This document shows positions 49,995 through 60,590 of a stretch of 64,000 nt of DNA, piece after piece. Each line of letters starts with the position of its first letter. Position 1 is the stretch's first letter. Source of the DNA: Sinotaia quadrata (taxonomy: Eukaryota > Mollusca > Gastropoda > Architaenioglossa > Viviparidae); the NCBI GenBank assembly GCA_028829895.1, contig CM054182.1:87097546-87161545 (forward strand), written 5' to 3'. The notes below the pieces were generated by a model. It saw only the letters and a list, made by a program, of their open reading frames with translations, was not told the origin of the DNA and searched no databases. Made by a program: the position numbers and the translations under genes.

Positions 49995-51725
49995 AGGAAA
50001 TGAGGGACAGAAATATATTTTATTTCATTTTAAAAAACCGCTAACAAAACTAGTTGAAGTAACCCGAGTTTTGTTATTTTTCGTATGTAGCATGTAAATT
50101 CCAGTAACGGTCACCTAAGATCTCTTTAGTAGACAGACGTTCGTGACGCAGTGTGTGTCAATTATCATATTGAATATATATATTAGTTTATGAAGAATAT
50201 GTATGTTAAATAAATTGGGACAACTGCGCAATACCGTCACATGTTGTTGACGAGTGAAATGGCCAGTGCGCATTAGAATTGACCACAGAAAAGCGTGCAT
50301 CACGATTACCACTATATATCCAAGGCAAAAATCATGTCACAGGACATAGCTTCTGGAAGTTTTGGAAACCTTCAGTGAGAGCTATATAAGAGGCAAAATG
50401 AAGACTTTTACTCTCAATGTTGAAAACGTCGATTCGTCTGAAGCCAGTCTAACTTCACGTATGAATTATCTCATGTACAGAGATTTCATAAAGGAAAGCT
50501 GCAATAATCTCTTTCCATCCGTTTTCCATCCGTCTGATGCCATATATTGAGTAACGAGGCAAAATTACTCAGTATAACTTTTGGCAAAGTGGAAAAGTTC
50601 GCTGTCAAAGAAAACCCGATGCATGCGACGCTGGTTGTATGCAGTTAACGACACGAGGGACCAACTTGTTCTCCCCCCTGTCTGAGTTCGTTTTGACAGA
50701 TCTATCCCGCTAATTGAGAGGCTAGCACCGAGATTTTCTTACAGACAATCCGGATTTCTACACTCAATGTAATGCGACGACACATCCCACTGGACGACTC
50801 CACCCGATAATGCTAAACGTCGTTGGGATGTCCGTTTCCACGACAACCAATACAACGATAATTATCGAGGCTGACAACAGTCAGCTAAATTTCAGATTTC
50901 TCCCCAGTGATAATCTGAAAGTGGTGCCTAGATTCTGCAGAATCTTCACCTGTAATGCGACGCCTCAATTGCGTCCTATCTTCACTTTGAAGTGCCGCTT
51001 ATAAGTGACGTGTGAGATTACGTCATCTCCTTGGAACTCTGACATTAATAGTGAGTAATCATTAGCACGGCTAACGCGCACATACTTAAGTCTAGGACTC
51101 TTAAGAAAATGAACACTATTATATCGTATGCAAAATAAGAACTCTAATGTTAAAAGTAATGCTTATTTTACATGTCAACTATTGTTAAAGCGGCCCCATT
51201 TGCCGCATAAGAATTGTGTAATTAATCTTTATTTTATATTTTGAATTTCATCATTTTCATCTCCCCTTATTTCCCACAGAGTGTATGACATTGGAAAGTT
51301 GAATGAATGATTAATCACTGTGCGAAAGAGTAGTGCCCCTTTTAAATCGGGAAATAAATAACCTGATTTAAACATCTTTCAACTCTCTTGTTATTCATAG
51401 TTTTTGAGAGGGACGAAAGAATTTGTACTATTGTTTTGCACTGTTCGTCTGTTCGTCCATTTATTCACATTTATGATACACACTCACAACACACACTGCC
51501 AATAAAACGTTCCTTGGCATGACACTAATAAACTGGGCCCCACCCAAACATCAATGGAGTATGTCATGTGTGTCTATGTAACAACTTGACGCGACGTAGT
51601 ACTGGCATACGTCACATGAGTTTATCTTGGAGGTGCACCGGAGCAGGCCAAAAATAGACTTCACCCCTTGCATCTCTAACTTCAGCTCGAGGTCGGCTTG
51701 TAACGAGCCTCCCGTTTTGTAGACA
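49995..51725 (+). repeat. 5' LTR (left terminus altered)
   Basis: Nearly identical to 56787-58516. It holds a TATATAAG promoter element at 50383-50390 and AATAAA at 51353-51358. It ends TTTTGTAGACA, against TTTTGTGACA in the 3' LTR (one extra A). The first six bases expected from the 3' LTR (TGTCAC) are replaced by AT-rich host-like sequence. The short reading frames inside the LTR occur in both copies and match nothing I recognise. Confidence 0.93.
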
Positions 51726-51727
51726 TC

Positions 51728-51742
51728 TGGTGACCACTGACC
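51728..51742 (+). other. Candidate primer-binding site
   Basis: TGGTGACCACTGACC starts two bases after the LTR end. It begins TGG, as expected for pairing to the CCA end of a tRNA. I cannot name the tRNA without comparing the host set. Confidence 0.55.
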
Positions 51743-52179
51743 GTGATCTGACAAGGTAAATTGTGTTGTTGTAAGAAAGTATCATCTCTTTCCTGCTTTT
51801 CTATTTCATCACCATTATGCATTGTTTATTGCATGTTAGGGCTTTGCTATTGAGACTTAGGTGAACTGGATTTTGATAAGACTTATTATTGTGTTGAAAT
51901 AAGTTTTATAATCTTTACGCTATTATCGTTAACGCGTACCGACTCGTGTTTAGACGTACATAGATCGATATTTTGTACGCTACATTAGCAACTGTTGTTT
52001 TGCTAACTTTGCAAATTTGTGATTAGGATTTCTTTTATTCGTGTTTGTCATAATCCTAATCACGTGGTGGCTGGTGTTCATACGCACACCATTGCACCAC
52101 TTGTGACCGACAGAGGTCAAAATCCCGCGAATATTCTAAGTCACTTTATCCATACTCGTGATAACTAGCGATTTTAAAA
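51743..52179 (+). other. Untranslated leader of the retrotransposon
   Basis: About 440 bases with no open frame of note between the primer-binding site and the Gag-Pol ATG. It presumably carries packaging and translation signals, but I see no specific motif. Confidence 0.6.
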
Positions 52180-55100
52180 ATGGCCGAGCTAGTAAACATA
52201 AAGAAAGAACTCATGGCTATGGGTAGAGAATTCGGGTATGAAAAAGCCGAGTTAAAGGAATACGTGGATGAGGAGATAGCTAAATGGTATGTTGCGAAAG
52301 AAAATGAGGCGAAAGAGGCGAGAGAGCTAGAGGATAAGAAAAATGAGCTAGAAGAAAAGAGACAGGTAGCTAAGGATTTAGAGATGCAAACTTTGAGAGA
52401 GCTAGAGGAAAAAAGATCGAAAGAGGCTATAGAGCTAGAAGATAAGAGACAGTTAGCTAAACAGCTAGAGATGCAAAACCTGAGAGAGCTAGAGGAAAAA
52501 AGAGCGAAAGAGGCGAGAGATTTTAAAGAGAAAGAAATCCAAGATATGAGAGAAATAGAGTTATTAAAGATTCAGTCAGCTAGGGATTTAGAAGATAAAA
52601 GGCAGGAAGTAGAAGAGAGAAAGCTTAAGTTAAAAGCTAGAGCACATCAGGAACAGCTTGAATTAGCTAAGCAAGAGGTAACAGCTAGAGAGAAGTTGTT
52701 AGATGGGACTGCTAAGCAACAGGCCGAATTAAATAAACCCCGTACACGGCTAGCTTTCTTTAACCCTGAAGTCGAGACGATTGACGAGTTTTTGACACGC
52801 TTTGACAGTTTCATTGCCAACTTTAATTACACTGACATTGAAAAGAAACAACAACTGGGTCAAATACTTCAAGGTGAAAGCTCGCGCGCATTTACTGATC
52901 TAACGCGCAATCCCGCTATTACTTATGCAGATCTCAAAACGGGTTTGATGCGTACTTTTCAATGTACAGCAGAAGGCTTTCGAAAAATGTTTAGGAGAGC
53001 CATACCTAAAGCAAATGACACCATGCAAGCCTTCGGTACCCGGTTACGCCATTATCTTGATAGATGGATTGATTTGACAGACATCCGGAAGACATATGAG
53101 GGCCTATTTGATTTGATATTAAGAGATCAATTTCTCCATATTGCTCCGCCTGCAATGACGACATATTTGCAGCGAAACCCCCCGGCTAACTTCAGTGATA
53201 TGTTGAGGTTAGCAGACACGTATAATGATTACCCTGATCCGGTAATTACGAGGAGCGCACCACGCCCTCCTCCTACAAATCGGCAGAAGTATACACCGAA
53301 ACTGAACCGACCCATGACGAAATCGGAAAAACCCGAACCGGTACAACGGACATATACTAAGTCACAAGACGTACGACGTCACACACGTGACTCCCCACCT
53401 ATGACATGTTACACTTGCAAAGGGAAGGGGCATAGTTCTCAGAACTGTCCCAGTCCACGTGATGTAAAAGTATGCACTGAAACAGGTGCAACTCTAAAGA
53501 CCCAACAGGCTACAGTAAACGGAAAAAGAGTCAAAATACTGGTCGATACAGGTGCGTCCATAAGCTGCATAAATGCTAAACTTGTACGCCCTGAACAGTA
53601 TCTAAGAGGTAGTGTCCGCATTCGATGTGTTATGGGACACCTTAGTACATGTCCAAGAGCCACTGTACATGTTACGTCATCCGTATTTTCCGGTACAGTC
53701 ACCGCCGCAGTAATAAGAGACATGCAGTTCGGATTCATACTATCGCCCGAACAGTGTGACGCAAACACTGATGACATCTATCCTGTTCTCCCCGTAACCA
53801 CTAGAGCACAACGGGAACGTAGTAAACAAGGACCCCCAGCTCTAAAGATAGTCGAGAATACATTTCCGCAGTTGACCCCAAGTCAACTCAGTCACCTGCA
53901 GCAGGAGGACAAAAGTTTGTCCTCAATGCTAAGGCTGGCACGGAAAAACACTATTACGTCCAGCAAGTACGCGACAATTACGTATTTCCTGAAGGACGGA
54001 CTAGCGTTTCGGCGCACCGACTTTAAGGAAAATGATACTAGAAGCACCACGTGTTTATTTACCCCTACACCCCTCAGACCGCTGATTCTAAGCTTTGCAC
54101 ACGACTCAATCATGTCTGGACATCAGGGCGCGCGTCGCACTGAGCAGCGAGTTCGCGAGGACTTTTTTTGGCCAGGCCTGAGTAGGGATGTTCGCTCGTA
54201 CGTTCGTACATGTACGCAGTGTCAACAACATATTGACCGAGGGCGTGTCAGTCGAGTTCCCCTCGAGATAGTACCAACAGTAGAGGAACCATTCCTAAAA
54301 GTCGCAGTAGACATTATCGGCCCAATCATTCCCGCGGCCGAAGGAGGATATCGCTATATCCTAACAATCGTGGATTTTGCAACACGATATCCAGAAGCAG
54401 TCGCATTAAAGGGCATCACAGCGATCGAAGTCGCAGACGCTTTAATAGACGTATTTTCTCGCACGGGCGTTCCCCGAGAGATATTGAGTGACCAGGGCAC
54501 TCAATTCACCTCAGCAATGATGGCTGAAACAATGCGTCTACTGGCGTGTAAACAGTTGTTCTCATCACCATATCACGCTCAGTCTAATGGTGCCGTTGAA
54601 CGTTTCAACGGTACAATAAAGAAAATGTTAATTAAAATGGCCTCGGAACAACCCGACCAGTGGCCGCGTTTTCTAGCACCATTACTCTTCGCGTATCGCG
54701 AACTCCCACAAGAGAGTACGGGCTATTCACCGTTCCAACTACTATACGGCAGACAACCTCGTGGTCCCCTTAAGCTAATAAAAGAAACATGGGTCAAGGG
54801 AGACACTGTGACCGATGGTAAAGATGTTCACACGTACGTAGCCGAACTACGTCAACGTCTGACCGAGACATGTCACTTAGCACAGGAAAACATTCGCGAA
54901 AAACAACCCCGATACAAGCGAAATTTTGACCGTACTGCTGTGGAACGTGACCTCGAACCAGGTCAGCTCGTGTTACTCTTGCGGCCCACGCATAACAACC
55001 GCATGCAAATGCACTGGCGTGGACCCTATCGCGTTATTAAGCGTGTGAAGCAGAACGACTACAGCATACAGATAGGAAATAAGCAGAAAACCTATCACAT

Positions 55101-56649
55101 AAATATGCTCAAGCGTTACTATGAACGCAGCGACGAACAGATACAAAGCGTGAATGTCGCACTGATACAATTGGAAGACTCCAATTTCAGAACAGACATG
55201 ATGTCCGCCGAAACCCAGCCTAACTCCGCAGTTACAGTCGATCAAGTCGAGATTGACTCGAACTTAACTGTCGAACAGCGCGACGCAATGTCAAAGCTCT
55301 TACACCGACACGCGCGAATATTCACCGACCAACCGGGCCACTCAGATTTGGTTGAACACCGCATCAAACTTTTAAGTGACAAACCGATACGCTTAAAACA
55401 GTACCCACAGAAATATGAGAGCACAAAGTACATAGCAGAACAGGTGCGTGAAATGCAAAAACAGGGCGTGATTGAACAGTCAATCTCCCCATATTCATCA
55501 CCGGTCGTCTTAGTTAAAAAGAAAGACGGTACGCTTCGTTTTTGTGTGGACTACAGACAGTTAAATGAGATAACTGAATTCGATGCGGAACCTATCCCAA
55601 ATCAGGACGAATTGTTCGCAAAACTAACCAAGGCACATTACTTTTCAAAGTTTGACATGTGCAAAGGGTACTGGCAACTGTCAGTTGCTATTGACGACAG
55701 ACCAAAAACAGCCTTTCCAACCCCGCTAGGCTTATTTCAGTTTTGCCGACTACCGTTCGGACTAGCGAACGCACCCGCAACATTCGCGCGCTTCATGCGA
55801 AAATTACCGTTAGAGAGCGTTGACGCATTGAATTTCTTTGATGACATACTGGTAGCAACAGGAACATGGGACCAACATTTATCCTCAGTGGGTGGTCTAC
55901 TTGACATTCTCGAGCGCCATAGATTGACCGTGAAACCTTCCAAAGTACGCGCGGGCTTTCGAGAGATTGAATTTCTTGGCCATATCATAAGTGACGGACA
56001 AATAGGCCCTAATCTAGACTTAACTGCAGCCATTCGTGACATGACCTTACCGACTACAAAGAAACAGGTCAGGGCAGTTTTGGGACTAGTGGGGTACTAC
56101 CGAAAATTTGTCCCAAACTTCAGTACGCTTCTTAAACCACTGACGGACTTAACTGGGAACAAACAACCCACGAAAATACGATGGACGGCAGAGTGTAGCA
56201 CCGCCCTCGAAAAAGTGAAGGACATCTTGACCAGTAAACCCGTCCTACAGTTACCAGACTTTGACAAGAGATTTATTGTCAGGACCGACGCATCAGACGA
56301 AGGCCTCGGTGCCATACTTCTCCAAGAGACAGATGACGAATACCTACCGGTAGCATACGCTTCTAAGAAACTGTTAGATCGTGAGACACGGTACTCTACG
56401 ATTGAAAAAGAGTGCTTAGCAATCGTATGGGCACTCAAGAAATTTAGTGCATATCTGTACTCTAAACCATTCATCCTGCAGTGCGATCATAAGCCGCTTA
56501 CATATCTGCGCACTAGCATGTACGATAACGCTAGGCTAACTAGATGGACACTCCTGCTACAGGAGTATAGCTTCGTTGTCGAACACATCGCGGGCAGAGA
56601 AAATTCGGGTGCCGATGCATTATCCCGGCATGCCATAACCGCGATATAA
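52180..56649 (+). CDS. Gag-Pol polyprotein, Gmr1-like (integrase before reverse transcriptase)
   Basis: 1489 residues in one frame. Residues about 1-185 form a Glu/Lys/Arg-rich coiled coil with an internal duplication (QxAKxLEMQxLRELEEKR twice). A Gag domain follows to about 350, then a CX2CX4HX4C knuckle (C410, C413, H418, C423). The aspartic protease is D-T-G-A at 456-459. Integrase has H641, H648, C678 and C681 (HX6H-X29-CX2C), the catalytic triad D711, D771, E807 (DD35E) and a GPY motif at 948-950. Reverse transcriptase has D1159 and FFDD at 1219-1222. RNase H has D1370, the EKE region 1409-1411, D1436 and D1479, and the frame ends ten residues later. No stop, frameshift or envelope is seen. 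All catalytic residues I looked for are present, so it may be active. FFDD replaces the usual Y-x-D-D. With one frame, Gag and Pol would be made in equal amount unless processing or degradation adjusts it. Confidence 0.96.
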   Translation: MAELVNIKKELMAMGREFGYEKAELKEYVDEEIAKWYVAKENEAKEARELEDKKNELEEKRQVAKDLEMQTLRELEEKRSKEAIELEDKRQLAKQLEMQNLRELEEKRAKEARDFKEKEIQDMREIELLKIQSARDLEDKRQEVEERKLKLKARAHQEQLELAKQEVTAREKLLDGTAKQQAELNKPRTRLAFFNPEVETIDEFLTRFDSFIANFNYTDIEKKQQLGQILQGESSRAFTDLTRNPAITYADLKTGLMRTFQCTAEGFRKMFRRAIPKANDTMQAFGTRLRHYLDRWIDLTDIRKTYEGLFDLILRDQFLHIAPPAMTTYLQRNPPANFSDMLRLADTYNDYPDPVITRSAPRPPPTNRQKYTPKLNRPMTKSEKPEPVQRTYTKSQDVRRHTRDSPPMTCYTCKGKGHSSQNCPSPRDVKVCTETGATLKTQQATVNGKRVKILVDTGASISCINAKLVRPEQYLRGSVRIRCVMGHLSTCPRATVHVTSSVFSGTVTAAVIRDMQFGFILSPEQCDANTDDIYPVLPVTTRAQRERSKQGPPALKIVENTFPQLTPSQLSHLQQEDKSLSSMLRLARKNTITSSKYATITYFLKDGLAFRRTDFKENDTRSTTCLFTPTPLRPLILSFAHDSIMSGHQGARRTEQRVREDFFWPGLSRDVRSYVRTCTQCQQHIDRGRVSRVPLEIVPTVEEPFLKVAVDIIGPIIPAAEGGYRYILTIVDFATRYPEAVALKGITAIEVADALIDVFSRTGVPREILSDQGTQFTSAMMAETMRLLACKQLFSSPYHAQSNGAVERFNGTIKKMLIKMASEQPDQWPRFLAPLLFAYRELPQESTGYSPFQLLYGRQPRGPLKLIKETWVKGDTVTDGKDVHTYVAELRQRLTETCHLAQENIREKQPRYKRNFDRTAVERDLEPGQLVLLLRPTHNNRMQMHWRGPYRVIKRVKQNDYSIQIGNKQKTYHINMLKRYYERSDEQIQSVNVALIQLEDSNFRTDMMSAETQPNSAVTVDQVEIDSNLTVEQRDAMSKLLHRHARIFTDQPGHSDLVEHRIKLLSDKPIRLKQYPQKYESTKYIAEQVREMQKQGVIEQSISPYSSPVVLVKKKDGTLRFCVDYRQLNEITEFDAEPIPNQDELFAKLTKAHYFSKFDMCKGYWQLSVAIDDRPKTAFPTPLGLFQFCRLPFGLANAPATFARFMRKLPLESVDALNFFDDILVATGTWDQHLSSVGGLLDILERHRLTVKPSKVRAGFREIEFLGHIISDGQIGPNLDLTAAIRDMTLPTTKKQVRAVLGLVGYYRKFVPNFSTLLKPLTDLTGNKQPTKIRWTAECSTALEKVKDILTSKPVLQLPDFDKRFIVRTDASDEGLGAILLQETDDEYLPVAYASKKLLDRETRYSTIEKECLAIVWALKKFSAYLYSKPFILQCDHKPLTYLRTSMYDNARLTRWTLLLQEYSFVVEHIAGRENSGADALSRHAITAI

Positions 56650-56770
56650 ACAAGAGAGAGGATAGTCTCTCCACAGATGCGCATATAATTCCTGTGGGGA
56701 CTATCGTGTGAAATAAAATTTTTTTTTTGTTCCTATTTGATTTGCACTCTGTGAGCTCCAATCAATTTTA

Positions 56771-56779
56771 AGAAGGGGG
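56771..56779 (+). other. Polypurine tract
   Basis: AGAAGGGGG one base before the TGTCAC start of the 3' LTR is the expected plus-strand primer. It fixes the left boundary of the LTR. Confidence 0.8.
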
Positions 56780-56780
56780 T

Positions 56781-58516
56781 TGTCACAGGAAATGAGGGAC
56801 AGAAATATATTTTATTTCATTTTAAAAAACCGCTAACAAAACTAGTTGAAGTAACCCGAGTTTTGTTATTTTTCGTATGTAGCATGTAAATTCCAGTAAC
56901 GGTCACCTAAGATCTCTTTAGTAGACAGACGTTCGTGACGCAGTGTGTGTCAATTATCATATTGAATATATATATTAGTTTATGAAGAATATGTATGTTA
57001 AATAAATTGGGACAACTGCGCAATACCGTCACATGTTGTTGACGAGTGAAATGGCCAGTGCGCATTAGAATTGACCACAGAAAAGCGTGCATCACGATTA
57101 CCACTATATATCCAAGGCAAAAATCATGTCACAGGACATAGCTTCTGGAAGTTTTGGAAACCTTCAGTGAGAGCTATATAAGAGGCAAAATGAAGACTTT
57201 TACTCTCAATGTTGAAAACGTCGATTCGTCTGAAGCCAGTCTAACTTCACGTATGAATTATCTCATGTACAGAGATTTCATAAAGGAAAGCTGCAATAAT
57301 CTCTTTCCATCCGTTTTCCATCCGTCTGATGCCATATATTGAGTAACGAGGCAAAATTACTCAGTATAACTTTTGGCAAAGTGGAAAAGTTCGCTGTCAA
57401 AGAAAACCCGATGCATGCGACGCTGGTTGTATGCAGTTAACGACACGAGGGACCAACTTGTTCTCCCCCCTGTCTGAGTTCGTTTTGACAGATCTATCCC
57501 GCTAATTGAGAGGCTAGCACCGAGATTTTCTTACAGACAATCCGGATTTCTACACTCAATGTAATGCGACGACACATCCCACTGGACGACTCTACCCGAT
57601 AATGCTAAACGTCGTTGGGATGTCCGTTTCCACGACAACCAATACAACGATAATTATCGAGGCTGACAACAGTCAGCTAAATTTCAGATTTCTCCCCAGT
57701 GATAATCTGAAAGTGGTGCCTAGATTCTGCAGAATCTTCACCTGTAATGCGACGCCTCAATTGCGTCCTATCTTCACTTTGAAGTGCCGCTTATAAGTGA
57801 CGTGTGAGATTACGTCATCTCCTTGGAACTCTGACATTAATAGTGAGTAATCATTAGCACGGCTAACGCGCACATACTTAAGTCTAGGACTCTTAAGAAA
57901 ATGAACACTATTATATCGTATGCAAAATAAGAACTCTAATGTTAAAAGTAATGCTTATTTTACATGTCAACTATTGTTAAAGCGGCCCCATTTGCCGCAT
58001 AAGAATTGTGTAATTAATCTTTATTTTATATTTTGAATTTCATCATTTTCATCTCCCCTTATTTCCCACAGAGTGTATGACATTGGAAAGTTGAATGAAT
58101 GATTAATCACTGTGCGAAAGAGTAGTGCCCCTTTTAAATCGGGAAATAAATAACCTGATTTAAACATCTTTCAACTCTCTTGTTATTCATAGTTTTTGAG
58201 AGGGACGAAAGAATTTGTACTATTGTTTTGCACTGTTCGTCTGTTCGTCCATTTATTCACATTTATGATACACACTCACAACACACACTGCCAATAAAAC
58301 GTTCCTTGGCATGACACTAATAAACTGGGCCCCACCCAAACATCAATGGAGTATGTCATGTGTGTCTATGTAACAACTTGACGCGACGTAGTACTGGCAT
58401 ACGTCACATGAGTTTATCTTGGAGGTGCACCGGAGCAGGCCAAAAATAGACTTCACCCCTTGCATCTCTAACTTCAGCTCGAGGTCGGCTTGTAACGAGC
58501 CTCCCGTTTTGTGACA
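56781..58516 (+). repeat. 3' LTR
   Basis: 1736 bases, starting TGTCAC and ending GTGACA, a perfect 6-bp inverted repeat with TG...CA ends. TATATAAG is at 57175-57182 and AATAAA at 58145-58150. It defines the true termini of the element better than the 5' copy does. Confidence 0.95.
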
Positions 58517-58877
58517 ATCACCTTTGTCTTTTCAAATTATGATGGTATAAACAATTGATAAATCATGAATCTTACAAAAGTTAAAATACTTGATCATATT
58601 TATTGCTATGAAAGTCAATATTACTCACAGTGATGTTGTTCTTTGATTTTCATGCTAACTTGTGAGACATGAAAAGTTTTCACAAGACCTGTGTTATCTC
58701 ATGAGGCATGACATGGTTTTATAAGACCCATGTGCACTTAGGTGAAGTTTCTGAGAACATGGAATTTCTGACCTAGAACTCATTAAGTTTCTAACTGAGA
58801 ACTGATGGCTTGAGGGATCTTTTGTCAAATTGGTCATTCAGGATGTGAAGATGCCACAGTCTCACACATTTTGATGA

Positions 58878-59390
58878 GTCTGTCCTTAACTCTTGAGATC
58901 TAAGTGTTTTGGTGACAGTCTGTCCTTAACTCTTGAGATCTAAGTGTTTTGATGAGTCTGTCCTTAGCTCTTGAGATCTAAGTGTTCTGGTGACTGTCTG
59001 TCCTTAACTCTTGAGATAATAATAATGACAACTAGAAATATACAGCCAAACACGAATAATAATAATGACAATTAGAAATATACAGCTAAACATTTAATAA
59101 TAATGATAATTAGAAATATACAGCCAAACACGTATAATAATAATAAAATCTAAAAATATACAACCAAACACATATAACTAGAAATATACAGCCAAACACG
59201 AATAATAATAATGATAATTAGAAATATACAGCCAAACACGTATAATAATAATAAAATCTAAAAATATACAACCAAACACATATAACTATAAATATACAGC
59301 CAAACACGTATAATAATAATTAATAATGACAACTATAAATAAGCATATATTAAGTTAACTTTAAATATACACCTAAACACCCGTAATAAA
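58878..59390. repeat. Two short tandem arrays right of the LTR element
   Basis: At 58878-59020 a 38-40-bp unit starting GTCTGTCCTTAACTCTTGAG is present about 3.5 times. From about 59020 to 59390 units of AATAAT triplets plus GAAATATACAGCCAAACACG recur about eight times. They sit against the left side of the non-LTR remnant. Confidence 0.8.
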
Positions 59391-59499
59391 TCAAGAGATT
59401 TGTACTGATGACATTAACATGTATTCGGCCTTGAGAAATGCGGAAGGAATATCGTCCAGAAGGCAGGATCAAAACAAAAGGACACGTACGCAATATCTG

Positions 59500-60560
59500 T
59501 GGTCATCTGCACTGGAGGTATCATAGATTATTACAACAAACGAAATAAATGATTTGACAGAAAAACAAGAAAACTACTCACATTACATAAAGCTTTACAC
59601 CCCAAAGCAGATGTAGACAGGCTCTTTGTTTCCCAAAAAATCGTAGGGAGAGGTCTCAAGAAAGTCAAAGATGTCATTGAAGAGGTTAAAGGGCTTTGAA
59701 CTACATCTGGGATAGCAACAAATATGAGCCACTGTTAGAGGCAGTAAAGATGAGGGGATTATAACACACACACCCCTCCTCCGCCAAACAAACAAAGGAA
59801 CACGAAGGAAAGAAACGAAACAGGCATTAGCAAATACTTGAAACCATAAAGCTCTTGACAGCCAGTATGCATGACAAGCTGATGAAACATCGACACAACA
59901 ATCAATATATAGATGGTTGAAAGAGGCGAGTTTGAAAGCAGAAACAGAAGCATTCATAACAGCTCATAAGATCAAGCTCTAAACTCGAAAACATATAATA
60001 AAATTTTATAAAATAAAAATCATGAAAATCTCAAATGATTCCAAGTGCACATTGCAAAAACATGGATGAAACAACAGAAGACATTTTATCTGGATGTCAG
60101 TTTCTGGCTGGAACAAATGGCAAAACTCATACATAAAAAATATACGTGAGAGCTATGAAGTAAAAACCTCAAAAAGAGCATGGATGCGCCAACCAGAAAC
60201 AGAAGTCAAAATAGTGTGTGTCTTCGAGAGTGATTCCTGCACGAAGACCAGATATTGTAGTTCTCAAGAGAACAGCAATGATCATTGATGTCGCTGTTCC
60301 AAGTGATAGAAACATAAAATCAAAAGAAAGAGACAAAAATAGAAAAATAACAGAGACTGTGGAATGTAAAAGCAGAAGTAGTACCCGTAGTGACAGAAGC
60401 CTTGGAGAACATAACATCTGAATTGGAAGGCTACATGGACAACACAGAATTGCCCCATTACTAAAAGGCTCCTCGGGTCGTGCTCACATCCACATAACCT
60501 TGAATCTCCCAGAATCTTGGTTCATAACCGACAGTCAACAGAAGTCTAATAATAATAATG
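59500..60560 (+). mobile_element. Decayed 3' portion of a non-LTR retrotransposon
   Basis: Three blocks in shifting plus-strand frames resemble the C-terminal region of a widespread group of animal RT proteins. The first is DRKTRKLLTLHKALHPKADV followed by DRLF and GRGL (about 59557-59660). The second is RRPDIVVLKRTAMIIDVAVP then SDRNIKSKE (about 60240-60330). The third is LLKGSSGRAHIHITLNLPE (about 60458-60515). Stops and frameshifts interrupt the blocks, so the element is dead. The PD-x(n)-IDVA segment looks like the restriction-like endonuclease tail seen in such elements; that assignment is from memory of the family. AAT triplets follow at the 3' end, as in tails of some non-LTR elements. 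Confidence 0.75.
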
Positions 60561-60590
60561 AAAGTGTTTATGTATACTGTTAACAACCTT

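Larger units (their letters stand above)
49995..58516 (+). mobile_element. Gmr1-like Ty3/Gypsy LTR retrotransposon, near intact
   Basis: The element spans about 8.5 kb. It consists of a 5' LTR, a primer-binding-site region, a 455-base leader, one Gag-Pol frame of 1489 codons, a purine tract and a 3' LTR. The two LTRs keep a constant offset of 6792 bases with no indel from 49995 to 51720, and I saw one substitution (C at 50801, T at 57593), so insertion was very recent. The Pol order is protease, integrase, reverse transcriptase, RNase H, which is the Ty1/Copia order with Ty3/Gypsy-type proteins, as in the Gmr1 group first described from cod. No envelope frame is present. The left end lacks the terminal TGTCAC, and no target duplication is visible. 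Confidence 0.95.

Noticed and set aside
50115..51004. Small frames inside the LTR that are repeated exactly at 56907-57796
   Set aside because: The duplication is simply the second LTR. No family is recognised, and the frames run on both strands over promoter and leader sequence.
52180..56649. Ordinary Ty1/Copia element, suggested by the Pol order
   Set aside because: The HHCC integrase with GPY motif, the RT sequence (VDYRQLN, LPFGLANAPATF) and the RNase H are Ty3/Gypsy-type; only the order is Copia-like.
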